DNA of 29,280 bases from Pseudomonadota bacterium (GTDB lineage Bacteria > Pseudomonadota > Alphaproteobacteria > Sphingomonadales > Sphingomonadaceae), in assembly GCA_023422695.1 (NCBI GenBank), contig JAFAGN010000078.1, positions 1-29,280 of the forward strand. The letters run 5' to 3'. A program made the translations under genes and the position numbers. This document shows positions 21,611 to 29,280 of this stretch, piece by piece. How positions within the stretch are numbered: position 1 is the stretch's first letter; each line of letters starts with the position of its first letter. The notes under the pieces were generated by a model, which was given only the letters and a program-made list of their open reading frames with translations, had not been told where the DNA came from and ran no database searches.

Positions 21611-23091
21611 TGACCGACCTGACCAATTTGACCGTCGCAGCGATCCGCGACGGGCACCGCGCGGGCGATTTCAGCGCCGTTGAAGTGGCGGAAGCGTTCA
21701 ACGCCAATGTCGCGGGCGCGAAGGCATTGAACGCGTTTATCGTCGAGACCCCCGAGCATGCGATCGAAGCCGCGAAGCAGGCCGATGCCGACCGCGCCGC
21801 GGGGACGCTGAAGCCGTTGTCGGGCGTTCCGATCGGGATGAAGGACCTGTTCTGCACCAACGGCGTCCAGACGACCGCCGCAAGCCATATGCTCGAAGGT
21901 TTTGTGCCGCGGTACGAGTCCACCGTGTCGCAGAAATTGTGGGACGCGGGCGCGGGGATGCTCGGCAAGCTGAACCTTGACCAGTTCGCGATGGGGTCGT
22001 CGAACGAGACTTCGTACTTCGGCAATGTGATCAGCCCGTGGAAACGCAAGGACGGCGGCAACGCCGCGCTCGCGCCGGGCGGTTCGTCGGGCGGTTCGTC
22101 TTCGGCGATCGCGGCGCGGCTGTGCCCCGCGGCGACGGGAACCGACACCGGCGGCTCGATCCGCCAGCCCGCGGCCTTCGTGGGCATCAGCGGGATCAAG
22201 CCGACCTATGGCCGCTGCTCGCGCTGGGGCATCGTGGCGTTCGCGAGCTCGCTCGACCAGGCGGGGCCGATGGCGCGCGACGTCAGGGACTGCGCGATCA
22301 TGCTCGAGAATATGGCGGGCTTCGATCCGAAGGACGCGACGAGCCTGAACATGGCGGTGCCCAATTGGGAAGCGGCGTTGTCGAGTGATCTCAAGGGCAA
22401 GACGGTCGGGATTCCCAAGGAGTATCGCCTTGATGGCATCGATCCCGACATCGACGCGATGTGGGATGCCGGCATCGCGATGCTGAAGAATGCGGGGGCC
22501 GCGGTCGTCGACATCAGCCTGCCGCACACCAAATATGCGCTGCCCGCTTATTATATCATCGCGCCCGCCGAGGCGTCGTCGAACCTCGCGCGTTACGACG
22601 GCGTGCGGTACGGTTTGCGCGACCTGCCCGATGGGGCGGGGTTGCAGGACATGTACGCCGCGACCCGCGCCGACGGCTTCGGGCCCGAGGTCAAGCGCCG
22701 CATCATGATCGGCACCTATGTGCTGTCGGCGGGCTTCTACGACGCCTATTACACGCAGGCGCAGAAGGTGCGGGCGCTGATCGCGCGCGATTTCGAGGCG
22801 GCTTTTGCAAGCTGCGACGTGATCCTCGCACCGACCGCGCCGTCGGCGGCGTTCGGGCTGGGCGAGAAGATGGCCGACCCGCTGGCGATGTACCTCAACG
22901 ACGTGTTCGCGGTGCCCGCGAGCCTTGCGGGGCTGCCCGCGATGTCGGTCCCCGCAGCGCTGAACCGCGAAGGACTGCCGCTGGGCTTGCAGATCATCGG
23001 CAAGGCGCTCGACGAGCAGGGCGTGCTGAACGCCGGGCTGGCTATCGAGGAACGCGCGGGATTTACGGCGCGGGCGGCGAAGTGGTGGTGA
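21610..23091 (+). CDS. gatA: Asp-tRNA(Asn)/Glu-tRNA(Gln) amidotransferase subunit A
   Basis: GatA hydrolyses glutamine to supply ammonia for converting mischarged Glu-tRNA(Gln) or Asp-tRNA(Asn). The 493-residue protein is an amidase-signature enzyme with a complete Ser-cisSer-Lys triad: Lys78 in GVPIGMKDLF, Ser159 in APGGSSGGSSS and Ser183 in GTDTGGSIRQPAAF. Length and ends are typical. ATG 21610 overlaps the gatC stop (TAATG), so the two are translationally coupled. A hairpin repeat separates it from gatB. Confidence 0.97.
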   Translation: MTDLTNLTVAAIRDGHRAGDFSAVEVAEAFNANVAGAKALNAFIVETPEHAIEAAKQADADRAAGTLKPLSGVPIGMKDLFCTNGVQTTAASHMLEGFVPRYESTVSQKLWDAGAGMLGKLNLDQFAMGSSNETSYFGNVISPWKRKDGGNAALAPGGSSGGSSSAIAARLCPAATGTDTGGSIRQPAAFVGISGIKPTYGRCSRWGIVAFASSLDQAGPMARDVRDCAIMLENMAGFDPKDATSLNMAVPNWEAALSSDLKGKTVGIPKEYRLDGIDPDIDAMWDAGIAMLKNAGAAVVDISLPHTKYALPAYYIIAPAEASSNLARYDGVRYGLRDLPDGAGLQDMYAATRADGFGPEVKRRIMIGTYVLSAGFYDAYYTQAQKVRALIARDFEAAFASCDVILAPTAPSAAFGLGEKMADPLAMYLNDVFAVPASLAGLPAMSVPAALNREGLPLGLQIIGKALDEQGVLNAGLAIEERAGFTARAAKWW

Positions 23092-23100
23092 TTTAGCGGT

Positions 23101-23176
23101 GTGCTCCTGCGAACGCAGGAGCCCAGGGCGGCCTAGCGCTGCCCCACTCTGGGTTCCCGCTTTCGCGGGAACGCAC
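23101..23176. repeat. Double-hairpin repeat between gatA and gatB
   Basis: CTCCTGCG-aa-CGCAGGAG and GTTCCCGC-ttt-CGCGGGAAC form two hairpins. The outer sequences GTG/CAC and CCCAG/CTGGG also pair across the element, which could form a cruciform. It ends immediately before the gatB ribosome-binding site, inside the presumed gatCAB transcript. Confidence 0.7.
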
Positions 23177-23190
23177 AAAGGATGCGGATG

Positions 23191-24657
23191 ATGAGTGATT
23201 ATCGAGTGCAGGGCGAAACCGGCGAGTGGGAGGTCGTGATCGGCCTGGAAGTCCATGCGCAGGTCACCTCCAACGCCAAATTGTTCTCGGGCGCCGCGAC
23301 GGCGTTCGGGGCGGAGCCAAACACGCAGGTGTCGCTGGTCGACGCCGCGATGCCGGGGATGCTGCCGGTGCCGAACCGCGAGTGCATCCGCCAGGCGGTG
23401 CGCACGGGGATGGCGATTGAGGCGCAGATCAACACATGGTCGCGGTTCGACCGCAAGAATTATTTCTATGCCGACCTGCCGCAGGGCTATCAGATTTCGC
23501 AGCTTTATCACCCGCTTGTCGGCGAAGGTTCGCTGACGATCGCTGCCGATGAAAAGGCGGGAATTCCGACCGACAAGGTGATCGGGATCGAGCGTATCCA
23601 TGTCGAGCAGGATGCCGGCAAGCTGATGCACGACCAGCATCCGACGATGTCCTATGTCGATCTCAACCGCTCGGGCGTCGCGCTCATGGAAATCGTCTCG
23701 CGCCCCGACATGCGCTCGCCCGCCGAGGCGGGCGCCTATGTGCGCAAGCTGCGCTCGATCCTGCGCTATGTCGGATCGTGCGACGGCAATATGGAAGAGG
23801 GTTCGATGCGCGCCGACGTCAATGTCAGCGTGCGGAGGCCCGGCGACGAGTTCGGCACGCGGACCGAGACGAAGAACGTCAATTCGGTGCGCTTCGTGAT
23901 GGCGGTGATCGAGGGCGAGGCAAAGCGCCAGGTCGAGCTGATCGAAAGCGGCGGCACCGTGGTGCAGGAAACGCGCCTTTACGATCCCGACCGCAACGAG
24001 ACGCGGTCGATGCGGTCGAAGGAAGATGCGCATGATTACCGCTACTTCCCCGATCCCGACCTGCTGCCGCTCGAACTCGACGATGCGTTTCTGGCGGAGT
24101 GCCGCGAGAGCCTGCCCGAACTGCCCGACGCCAAGCGCGCGCGTTATCTGGCCGCGGGGATTTCGGCGTATAATGCCGATGTGCTGACCGCCGAGGTCGA
24201 GGCCGCGCGCTGGTTCGACACGCTGCTGGAGGCGGGCGCGAAGCCCGTCGCGGCGGCGAACTGGGTGACGAGCGAGCTGTTTGGCGCGCTCAACCGCATG
24301 GGCCGCGACATTTCGGACTCGCCCGTCAGCCCCGCACAGGCGGCCGAACTGCTCGGCCTCGTCGCCGACGGCACGATTTCGGGGACGATCGCCAAGCAGG
24401 TGTTCGAAAAGATGCTCGAAAGCGGCGATGCCGCGGGCGTGATCGTCGAACGCGACGGGCTCAAGCAGACCAGCGACACCGGCGCGATCGAGGCCGAGAT
24501 CGCCAAGATCCTGACCGCCAACGCTGACAAGGTCGAGCAGTATAAGGGCGGCAAGGAAGCGTTGTTCGGCTTCTTCGTCGGTCAGACGATGAAGGCGATG
24601 CAGGGCAAGGCGAACCCGCAGGTGGTCAATGAGCTGCTCAAAAAGGCGCTCGGCTGA
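23191..24657 (+). CDS. gatB: Asp-tRNA(Asn)/Glu-tRNA(Gln) amidotransferase subunit B
   Basis: GatB binds the mischarged tRNA and activates the carboxylate before amidation. The 488-residue protein has the GatB signature WEVVIGLEVHAQVTSNAKLF near its start, NYFYADLPQGYQISQ, the motif EDAGK in the form VEQDAGKLMHD, DLNRSGVALMEIVS and the C-terminal YqeY-like tail (GLVADGTISGTIAKQVFEKM). Three ATGs lie close together (23182, 23188, 23191); 23191 has the best spacing from AAGGA (23178-23182). It completes gatCAB, so this organism makes Gln-tRNA, Asn-tRNA or both by transamidation. Confidence 0.96.
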   Translation: MSDYRVQGETGEWEVVIGLEVHAQVTSNAKLFSGAATAFGAEPNTQVSLVDAAMPGMLPVPNRECIRQAVRTGMAIEAQINTWSRFDRKNYFYADLPQGYQISQLYHPLVGEGSLTIAADEKAGIPTDKVIGIERIHVEQDAGKLMHDQHPTMSYVDLNRSGVALMEIVSRPDMRSPAEAGAYVRKLRSILRYVGSCDGNMEEGSMRADVNVSVRRPGDEFGTRTETKNVNSVRFVMAVIEGEAKRQVELIESGGTVVQETRLYDPDRNETRSMRSKEDAHDYRYFPDPDLLPLELDDAFLAECRESLPELPDAKRARYLAAGISAYNADVLTAEVEAARWFDTLLEAGAKPVAAANWVTSELFGALNRMGRDISDSPVSPAQAAELLGLVADGTISGTIAKQVFEKMLESGDAAGVIVERDGLKQTSDTGAIEAEIAKILTANADKVEQYKGGKEALFGFFVGQTMKAMQGKANPQVVNELLKKALG

Positions 24658-24665
24658 TCCGCACC

Positions 24666-24681
24666 TGTGATCGCGTTCACA
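24666..24681. promoter_or_regulatory. CRP-type palindromic operator
   Basis: TGTGA-TCGCGT-TCACA is an exact match to the TGTGA-N6-TCACA consensus of cAMP-CRP-type regulators. It is extended by one more paired base on each side (C...G). It lies 68-83 bases upstream of the ATG at 24749 and 9 bases after the gatB stop. It could also form a small 3' hairpin of gatB mRNA. Confidence 0.5.
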
Positions 24682-24748
24682 GCAAATACAATGGCTTCGG
24701 CGGCATAGGCGTCTGGCAAAGCGACGATATGCGAATGAAGGATTGGCG

Positions 24749-25222
24749 ATGATACGGACGATGGTGGCGCTCGGCGGCGCGGCGATGCTGGCGCTGAGCG
24801 GCGCGGCGAGCGCCGCACCGGCGGTGAACGACGGCTATGACTGGACGATGCGGGTCAATGAGGACCGGGTGTCCGACGCGATCCTGGCCTATGAAGTCGA
24901 TGGCACCGACGACCAGCCGCTGAATTTCCGCTGCGAAGAGGGCGGCAATCGCATCTTTGCCGGGATTTCGGGCGGGTCGCCCGACTTGACCGCGATCGAG
25001 CTGATATCAGGCAACGCCAAATTACGCGTCACCGGTAAAACCGAAGTCGACGAAATGCCGTTCTTCCGGTCGCAAGAGATCGTAGGCAATTCGCCGCTGA
25101 TCCGCGCTTTTGCCGCCAACGGCTGGCTGCGCATGACCGAAGGTGGGCGAACGATCGACATGGCGGGGACCGCGACCGGAAAACAGGCGATCGCGCGCTT
25201 CGTCGATTTCTGCACCCGCTGA
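24749..25222 (+). CDS. Secreted protein of unknown function
   Basis: I do not recognise the family. The 157-residue product starts MIRTMVALGGAAMLALSG with a signal peptide likely cleaved after ASA (residue 22). The mature part is acidic and soluble, with two Cys (in NFRCEEGG and at the end, VDFCTR) that could form a disulfide in the periplasm. ATG 24749 sits 6 bases after AAGGA, so it is preferred over the upstream TTG 24743. A CRP-type palindrome precedes it. It converges with the amidohydrolase gene with only 9 bases between the stops. Confidence 0.8.
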   Translation: MIRTMVALGGAAMLALSGAASAAPAVNDGYDWTMRVNEDRVSDAILAYEVDGTDDQPLNFRCEEGGNRIFAGISGGSPDLTAIELISGNAKLRVTGKTEVDEMPFFRSQEIVGNSPLIRAFAANGWLRMTEGGRTIDMAGTATGKQAIARFVDFCTR

Positions 25223-25231
25223 GGCGATGGC

Positions 25232-26920
25232 CTAATCGGCCCTGTTCCAGACGCTGCGGCCTTCCTTGATGGTTTCCATAACCTTGATGGACTTGATGTC
25301 ATCGACGGGGGTGGTCAGCGGGTTTTTGTCGAGGATGACGAAATCGGCGAGCAGGCCGACCTTGAGTCGGCCCTTGCGGTCCTCCTCGAAGATCTGCCAC
25401 GCCGGTCCGGTGGTGAGTGCCTGCAACGCGGCATAGGCGTCGATGCGTTCGTCCGCGCCGCTCACCACCCCGGTCGGCGACACCCGCGCCATCGACGTCC
25501 ACAGCATGAAGCGTGTGTCGAGCGGGGTGACGCTATAGTCGCTGTGGTTCGACGGGATGAGTCCCGCGGCGCGCGCCGAGCGCAGCGGGCTGATGAAATC
25601 GACGATTTCGGCGGGAAAGTTGGTGCGGTGGACGTCGCCCCAGTACCAGCTATGGTTCGAAAAATAGGCGGGGCCGACGCCGATGCGGGCGTAGGCGGGT
25701 AGCTGGTCGCGGCGCTGGAACTGCGAATGGATGACGACCGGGCGGCGATTGTCGACGGCCTTGATACCGAGCGCGTCGAAGCCGCGGATCGCCATATCGA
25801 TCGCGGCGTCGCCATTGGCGTGGACGAATAGCTGCCAGCCGCGAGCGTGGACCTTTTTTGCCTGCGCGACGAAGTCGGTTTCGGAGAGGATGGGTTCGCC
25901 GTGCCAGGGGTGATGTCCCTCGGGGCTGCCGCGCTTGTAATCGCGGGTGAAATAGCCGGTGCGCCCCTGCACCGACCCGTCGAGGACGAACTTGATCCCC
26001 TGTAGCTTCACATGGTCCTGATATGTCCCGAACTTGAGGTCGGGATTGGCGAGCAGGCCGTCGAGACCGGTCGAGAAGGGGAGGAGGGCAAGGTCGATCT
26101 TCAGCCGCTCGCGCGCCGCAGCGCTGGTCAGGAACGCCACGTCGGGGGGCTGCGTCGCACCGTCCTGCGCGTGGGTATAGCCCTCGGCAAAATAGGCGTT
26201 CTGTGCGGCGTCGAGTGCGGCGAGTTTCTGTTCGGACGTCGGCTGCGGCATTTTGGCGAGCAGCAGGAACATCGCCTTTCCCAGCAGCACGCCGTTGAGC
26301 TTGCCTGCGTCGTCGCGCAGGATCATGCCGCCGGGCGGGACGGGCGTCGCCTCGTCGATGCCCACGGCCTTCAGCGCCGTGCTGTTGGCGACTGCGCCGT
26401 GCAGCGACACATGGAGGACGACCAGCGGATGGTCGGGCGCGACTGCGTCGAGCTCTGCGCGGGTGATATAGCGTTTCTCGGCCAGCGTCTCCTGATCGAA
26501 TTGCCAGATGGTCGTCCAGCTGCCGGATTTGGCGGAACTGCGCGCGAGATGCCTCCGAATAACTGCCTGAACGCCCGCAATGTCGGTCACCGCACCATGC
26601 GCCTTGTCGCGCAGGTCGATGCCGCCTGCGCTCATCGTCGCGACGGTGAAATGCGAATGCGCGTCGATAAAGCCGGGCAGCAACGTCGCCCCGGTCAGAT
26701 CGCGCACCGCAACATCCTGCCCCGCCGCCTGCCGCGCTTGCTTCTCGGTGCCGACAAAGGTGACACGGCCTTTGTGCGCGACCACGGCTTCGACGGTCTG
26801 CGGCGTATCGCCGTCCATCGTGATGATCGGCCCGCCGCGATAGAGCGTCGGGCGGTCCTGCGCCGCCGCGGGGCTGGCCAACGCGAGGGCTAGGCCCACG
26901 ATGAAAGTCGGTCTGATCAT
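25232..26920 (-). CDS. Secreted amidohydrolase (amidohydrolase-3, YtcJ-like)
   Basis: The 562-residue metal-dependent hydrolase has a signal peptide (MIRPTFIVGLALALASPAAA, cut before QDRP). The TIM-barrel motifs are LPGFIDAHSHF (His88, His90), the internal KFVLDGSVQGRTGYF, LFVHANGDAAID and VIHSQFQRRDQLP. The late PSNHSDYSVTPLD supplies another ligand, and ADFVILDKNPL closes the beta-sandwich. YtcJ-type enzymes hydrolyse amide or imide bonds; the substrate here is unknown. ATG 26920 follows GGGGAGAGAG, but this ribosome-binding site is part of a 16-bp inverted repeat that may hide it. The in-frame start at 26989 is rejected because it lies before the signal peptide. Confidence 0.9.
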   Translation of the reverse strand: MIRPTFIVGLALALASPAAAQDRPTLYRGGPIITMDGDTPQTVEAVVAHKGRVTFVGTEKQARQAAGQDVAVRDLTGATLLPGFIDAHSHFTVATMSAGGIDLRDKAHGAVTDIAGVQAVIRRHLARSSAKSGSWTTIWQFDQETLAEKRYITRAELDAVAPDHPLVVLHVSLHGAVANSTALKAVGIDEATPVPPGGMILRDDAGKLNGVLLGKAMFLLLAKMPQPTSEQKLAALDAAQNAYFAEGYTHAQDGATQPPDVAFLTSAAARERLKIDLALLPFSTGLDGLLANPDLKFGTYQDHVKLQGIKFVLDGSVQGRTGYFTRDYKRGSPEGHHPWHGEPILSETDFVAQAKKVHARGWQLFVHANGDAAIDMAIRGFDALGIKAVDNRRPVVIHSQFQRRDQLPAYARIGVGPAYFSNHSWYWGDVHRTNFPAEIVDFISPLRSARAAGLIPSNHSDYSVTPLDTRFMLWTSMARVSPTGVVSGADERIDAYAALQALTTGPAWQIFEEDRKGRLKVGLLADFVILDKNPLTTPVDDIKSIKVMETIKEGRSVWNRAD

Positions 26921-26922
26921 AT

Positions 26923-26960
26923 CTCTCTCCCCGCCCGCATCGTCGCGGGCGAGGAGAGAG
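26923..26960 (-). promoter_or_regulatory. Hairpin covering the amidohydrolase ribosome-binding site
   Basis: CTCTCTCCCCGCCCGC (26923-26938) pairs with GCGGGCGAGGAGAGAG (26945-26960), with one mismatch and a six-base loop. On the mRNA of the minus strand gene, the GGGGAGAGAG ribosome-binding site immediately before ATG 26920 is in the stem. Translation control (thermo- or ligand-dependent) is possible but unproven; it could also be a DNA operator. Confidence 0.4.
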
Positions 26961-27021
26961 GGGTCAAGTCCTGTTATGCAACTCAGCAATCATGGCTTCG
27001 CGCATTCGAGCCGAACGCGCG

Positions 27022-27240
27022 TCAAACCTGTTGCGGCGGCACCTCTTCCGGCCCGCGGCCCGGTTCGTCGATATCGCCGCCGCCCGGGCTGCCGGGAATT
27101 TCCTGCGGCTGCCCGGCCGGGTCTTCCTGCGGCGTCGGCTGCACCGGATGCTCCGGCGGCGCCATCGGTTCGATGGTGTCGGGCTTGGGTTTGGGGAAGG
27201 GGTCGGTGGCGCGAACGTGCAGGTTGGAGGGATAAGTCAT
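27022..27240 (-). CDS. Proline-rich 72-residue protein of unknown function
   Basis: The product, MTYPSNLHVRATDPFPKPKP then a run of Pro/Glu/Gln/Gly-rich sequence ending GPEEVPPQQV, is intrinsically disordered and carries no signal peptide or hydrophobic helix. ATG 27240 has a strong ribosome-binding site, AAGGAGA, at good spacing, which argues for a real gene despite the low complexity. I recognise no family. It faces away from tRNA-Leu. A large opposite-strand frame covers the same DNA, but it runs through the tRNA gene and cannot be coding as a whole. Confidence 0.6.
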   Translation of the reverse strand: MTYPSNLHVRATDPFPKPKPDTIEPMAPPEHPVQPTPQEDPAGQPQEIPGSPGGGDIDEPGRGPEEVPPQQV

Positions 27241-27314
27241 CGGGGTTCTCCTTGCCCCATCAACGAACGGCAGCGGTGGGCGTTCCGCCCGCCGAAACGT
27301 CGGCCTTTCCGCCC

Positions 27315-27342
27315 TTGCCCTCGGCGCCGCGTCTGCTATAGC
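27315..27342 (+). promoter_or_regulatory. Candidate promoter of tRNA-Leu
   Basis: TTGCCC (27315-27320) and TATAGC (27337-27342) are 16 bases apart and lie about 65 bases before the tRNA. The -35 is a partial match and the -10 is reasonable. No independent support. Confidence 0.35.
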
Positions 27343-27408
27343 CCCGCGCGGCCCGCACGGGCGTGCGCGGCATGGCGCGCGGCTTTGTGCACCCGGCCGA
27401 CAGCCTCT

Positions 27409-27493
27409 GCGGGCGTGGCGGAATTGGTAGACGCGCTGGTTTTAGGTACCAGTATCGCAAGATGTGGGGGTTCGAGTCCCTTCGCCCGCACCA
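27409..27493 (+). tRNA. tRNA-Leu (anticodon UAG)
   Basis: The 85-base gene folds as a class II tRNA. The acceptor stem GCGGGCG pairs with CGCCCGC, with discriminator A and encoded CCA. The D-loop has AATTGGTAGAC; the anticodon stem CTGGT/ACCAG closes the loop TTTAGGT (anticodon UAG). An extended variable arm (TATCGCAAGATG) and GGTTCGAGTCC T-arm follow. It reads CUA and, by wobble, other CUN leucine codons. Confidence 0.97.
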
Positions 27494-27593
27494 GTTCCGA
27501 CGATCTGATGGGGATGCTGCCGGGATAGGGGAACCCCGCCATGTGGCCGGGGTTCATCGATACGAGATTTTGAGCAAGGATAAGACCAAGGCA

Positions 27594-29198
27594 ATGAAGA
27601 CCGTCGAAACGCTGAACGAAGGCCTGAAGCGCGAATATCGCGTGACCATCACCGCCAAGGACATCGACGCGCGCGTCGACGACGAGGTGAAGAGCATCGC
27701 TCCGACGGTGCGCATGCCCGGCTTCCGCCCCGGCAAGGTGCCGCCGAACCTGATCCGCAAGATGCACGGCCCGGCGCTGTCGGCCGACGCGCTGAACAAG
27801 GCGATCGACGCTGGCGTCCGCGACCTGATGACCAAGGAAAAGCTGCGCCCCGCGTTGCAGCCCGCGGTCACGCTGGCCGACGGTTATGAAACCGGCAAGG
27901 ACGCCGAAGTCACCGTCGCGCTGGAAGTGCTGCCCGACATCGAAGCCCCGTCGATCGAAGGCCTGAAGCTCGAGCGCCTGACCGTTCCCGCCGACGACAA
28001 GGCCGTGATGGCCAAGATCGAAGAATTCGCCGCGCAGATGAAGCGCTTCGAAGACGCGCCGAAGACCAAGAAGGCCGCCGCTGGCGACCAGGTCATCATC
28101 GATTTCGCAGGTTCGGTCGACGGCGTTGCCTTTGACGGCGGCACCGGCGAAGACATGGCGGTCGAAATCGGTTCGGGCCAGCTCATCCCGGGCTTCGAAG
28201 ACCAGCTGATCGGCGCCAAGGTCGGCGACGAAAAGACCGTCAAGGTGACCTTCCCCGACGAATATCCGGTCGAAACGCTGAAGGGCGCGAAGGCCGAATT
28301 CGCCGTGACGGTGAAGGAAGTGAAGGTTCCCGCGGCGTCGAAGATCGACGACGAGTTCGCCAAGTCGCTGGGCCTCGAGAGCCTCGACAAGCTGAAAGAG
28401 CTGATGGAGGATCAGGTCGAGCAGGAACTGAACGGCCTGACCCGCACCTATATGAAGCGCAAGCTGCTCGACCAGCTCGCAGCTGCGCATGATTTCGACG
28501 TGCCGCCGACGATGGTCGAGGCCGAATTCAACCAGATATGGCAGCAGCTGGAACAGGAAGTCGAGCGCGAGGACGATCCCGCCGCGGCGAAGGCCGAACT
28601 GGAAGCCGACCGCGACGATTACCACGCGATTGCGGTCCGCCGCGTCCGCCTCGGCCTGCTCCTGTCGGAAATCGGCCAGGCGCATGGCGTGCAGGTCAGC
28701 CAACAGGAAATGCAGCGCCTGATCATGCAGGCGGCGCAGCAGTATCGCCCCGAAGATCGCGGTCGCTTCATGGAATATGTCCAGCAGGACGCGCTCGCCG
28801 CGGCCCAGCTGCGCGCGCCGCTTTATGAGGACAAGGTCGTCGACTTCCTGTTCGAAAAGGCCGAGATCACCGACCGCGAAACCACCCGCGAGGAACTGGA
28901 AGCCGCGATCGAAGCCGATGACGATGCGGGCCATGTCCACGGCCCGGGTTGCGGCCATGATCATGACCATAAGCCCGCCAAGAAGGCGGCGGCGAAGAAG
29001 CCCGCGGCCAAGAAGGCCGAAGTGAAGGAAGAAGCCGCCGAGGCTGCTCCCGCGAAAAAGGCTGCGGCGAAGAAGGCAGAAGCCGCTCCCGCCAAGGCTG
29101 CCGAAGACAAGCCCGCGGCAAAAAAGGCCGCTCCGGCAAAGGCAGCGGCGGATAAGCCCGCCAAGGCTCCGGCCAAGAAGGCAGCGGCGAAGAAATAA
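27594..29198 (+). CDS. tig: Trigger factor with long Lys/Ala-rich C-terminal tail
   Basis: Trigger factor is the ribosome-bound chaperone and prolyl isomerase that meets nascent chains. The 534-residue protein has the ribosome-docking loop GFRPGKVPPNLI (residues about 43-54). The FKBP-like domain (about 155-240) includes GDQVIIDFAGSVDGVAFDGG and IPGFEDQLIGAKVGDEKTV, and a C-terminal helical chaperone domain reaches about 445. Beyond the usual length come a His-rich stretch (446-459: GHVHGPGCGHDHDH) and 75 residues of Lys/Ala/Pro repeats like the tails of histone H1-type or HU-like proteins. ATG 27594 is the family start (MKTVETLNEGLKREY). No frameshift is seen. It is followed by a strong terminator. 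Confidence 0.96.
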   Translation: MKTVETLNEGLKREYRVTITAKDIDARVDDEVKSIAPTVRMPGFRPGKVPPNLIRKMHGPALSADALNKAIDAGVRDLMTKEKLRPALQPAVTLADGYETGKDAEVTVALEVLPDIEAPSIEGLKLERLTVPADDKAVMAKIEEFAAQMKRFEDAPKTKKAAAGDQVIIDFAGSVDGVAFDGGTGEDMAVEIGSGQLIPGFEDQLIGAKVGDEKTVKVTFPDEYPVETLKGAKAEFAVTVKEVKVPAASKIDDEFAKSLGLESLDKLKELMEDQVEQELNGLTRTYMKRKLLDQLAAAHDFDVPPTMVEAEFNQIWQQLEQEVEREDDPAAAKAELEADRDDYHAIAVRRVRLGLLLSEIGQAHGVQVSQQEMQRLIMQAAQQYRPEDRGRFMEYVQQDALAAAQLRAPLYEDKVVDFLFEKAEITDRETTREELEAAIEADDDAGHVHGPGCGHDHDHKPAKKAAAKKPAAKKAEVKEEAAEAAPAKKAAAKKAEAAPAKAAEDKPAAKKAAPAKAAADKPAKAPAKKAAAKK

Positions 29199-29213
29199 GC
29201 TGCGGCTGACGAT

Positions 29214-29259
29214 CAACAAAAAGGCCGGGTGGGGGATGCTCCACCCGGCCTTTTTGTTG
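29214..29259 (+). terminator. Rho-independent terminator of tig
   Basis: A perfect 19-bp stem (CAACAAAAAGGCCGGGTGG with its complement) encloses an 8-base loop, and the right arm contains TTTTT. Because the A and T runs flank the GC-rich core on both sides, it could stop transcription in either direction. It lies 16 bases after the tig stop. Confidence 0.9.
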
Positions 29260-29280
29260 AACCGTCGCCCCCGCGAAGGC

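Noticed and set aside
21319..24033. A 904-codon open frame on the minus strand
   Set aside because: It lies opposite gatC, gatA and gatB, whose catalytic motifs are intact. Its translation is Arg/His/Asp-rich with no domain; it is a codon-bias shadow in GC-rich DNA.
26992..27528. A 178-codon plus-strand frame
   Set aside because: It runs straight through the tRNA-Leu gene and lacks a ribosome-binding site or motif.
1..29280. CRISPR array, prophage, insertion sequence or rRNA operon
   Set aside because: No regularly spaced repeats, transposase or integrase motifs, phage genes or rRNA sequence were seen on either strand.

Overview
The window is high-GC chromosomal DNA from an alphaproteobacterium, most probably a sphingomonad (Sphingopyxis or a near relative). 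The placement is an inference from gene content: ChpT of the CckA-ChpT-CtrA phosphorelay, a PyrB/PyrC' pair, a GatCAB amidotransferase, DUF3089 and DUF4153 proteins, and several dispersed hairpin repeats of the kind sphingomonad genomes carry. I could not run a search to confirm the genus. Nearly all of it is core genome; the only clear accessory insert is a small higBA toxin-antitoxin pair.

Layout. Left edge: recF (minus, cut by the window). Bases 775-1459 hold a likely sigma-54 promoter with upstream inverted repeats, a 37-residue membrane peptide and a small PspC-domain protein, ending in a structured 3' region and a terminator. Bases 1670-7095 (all minus) hold mtgA, an unrecognised membrane protein, a secreted M23-type peptidase, a membrane-anchored LytTR regulator, rpoH and rluD; the first four look like an envelope/peptidoglycan group. 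Bases 7321-14777 (plus) hold chpT and a chemotaxis operon cheA-cheW-cheY-cheB-cheR followed by a cytoplasmic amidase, with higBA inserted on the opposite strand between chpT and cheA. Bases 14846-17838 (minus) form the operon ruvX - DUF1294 - pyrB - pyrC' with overlapping or nearly touching genes. A DUF3089 hydrolase and a DUF4153 membrane protein diverge from about 19275. Bases 21308-24657 hold gatC-gatA-gatB. Then come a small secreted protein behind a CRP-type palindrome, a secreted amidohydrolase (minus), a proline-rich 72-residue protein (minus), tRNA-Leu(UAG) and the trigger factor gene tig with a long lysine/alanine-rich tail, closed by a strong terminator.

How it fits together. The central block joins the cell-cycle phosphotransferase ChpT to a compact chemotaxis set whose first gene has a CtrA-type half-site (TTAACCAT), which suggests CtrA control of chemotaxis. 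Its CheA lacks a recognisable P2 domain and ends in a receiver-like domain without the phospho-acceptor Asp. The stress theme recurs in RpoH, the PspC module and the trigger factor. The most promising lead for something little described is the putative sigma-54/PspF-type module (UAS-like repeats, 37-aa membrane peptide, stand-alone PspC). Next are the LytTR gene whose reading frame runs upstream of any ATG, and the DNA-binding-like tail on trigger factor.
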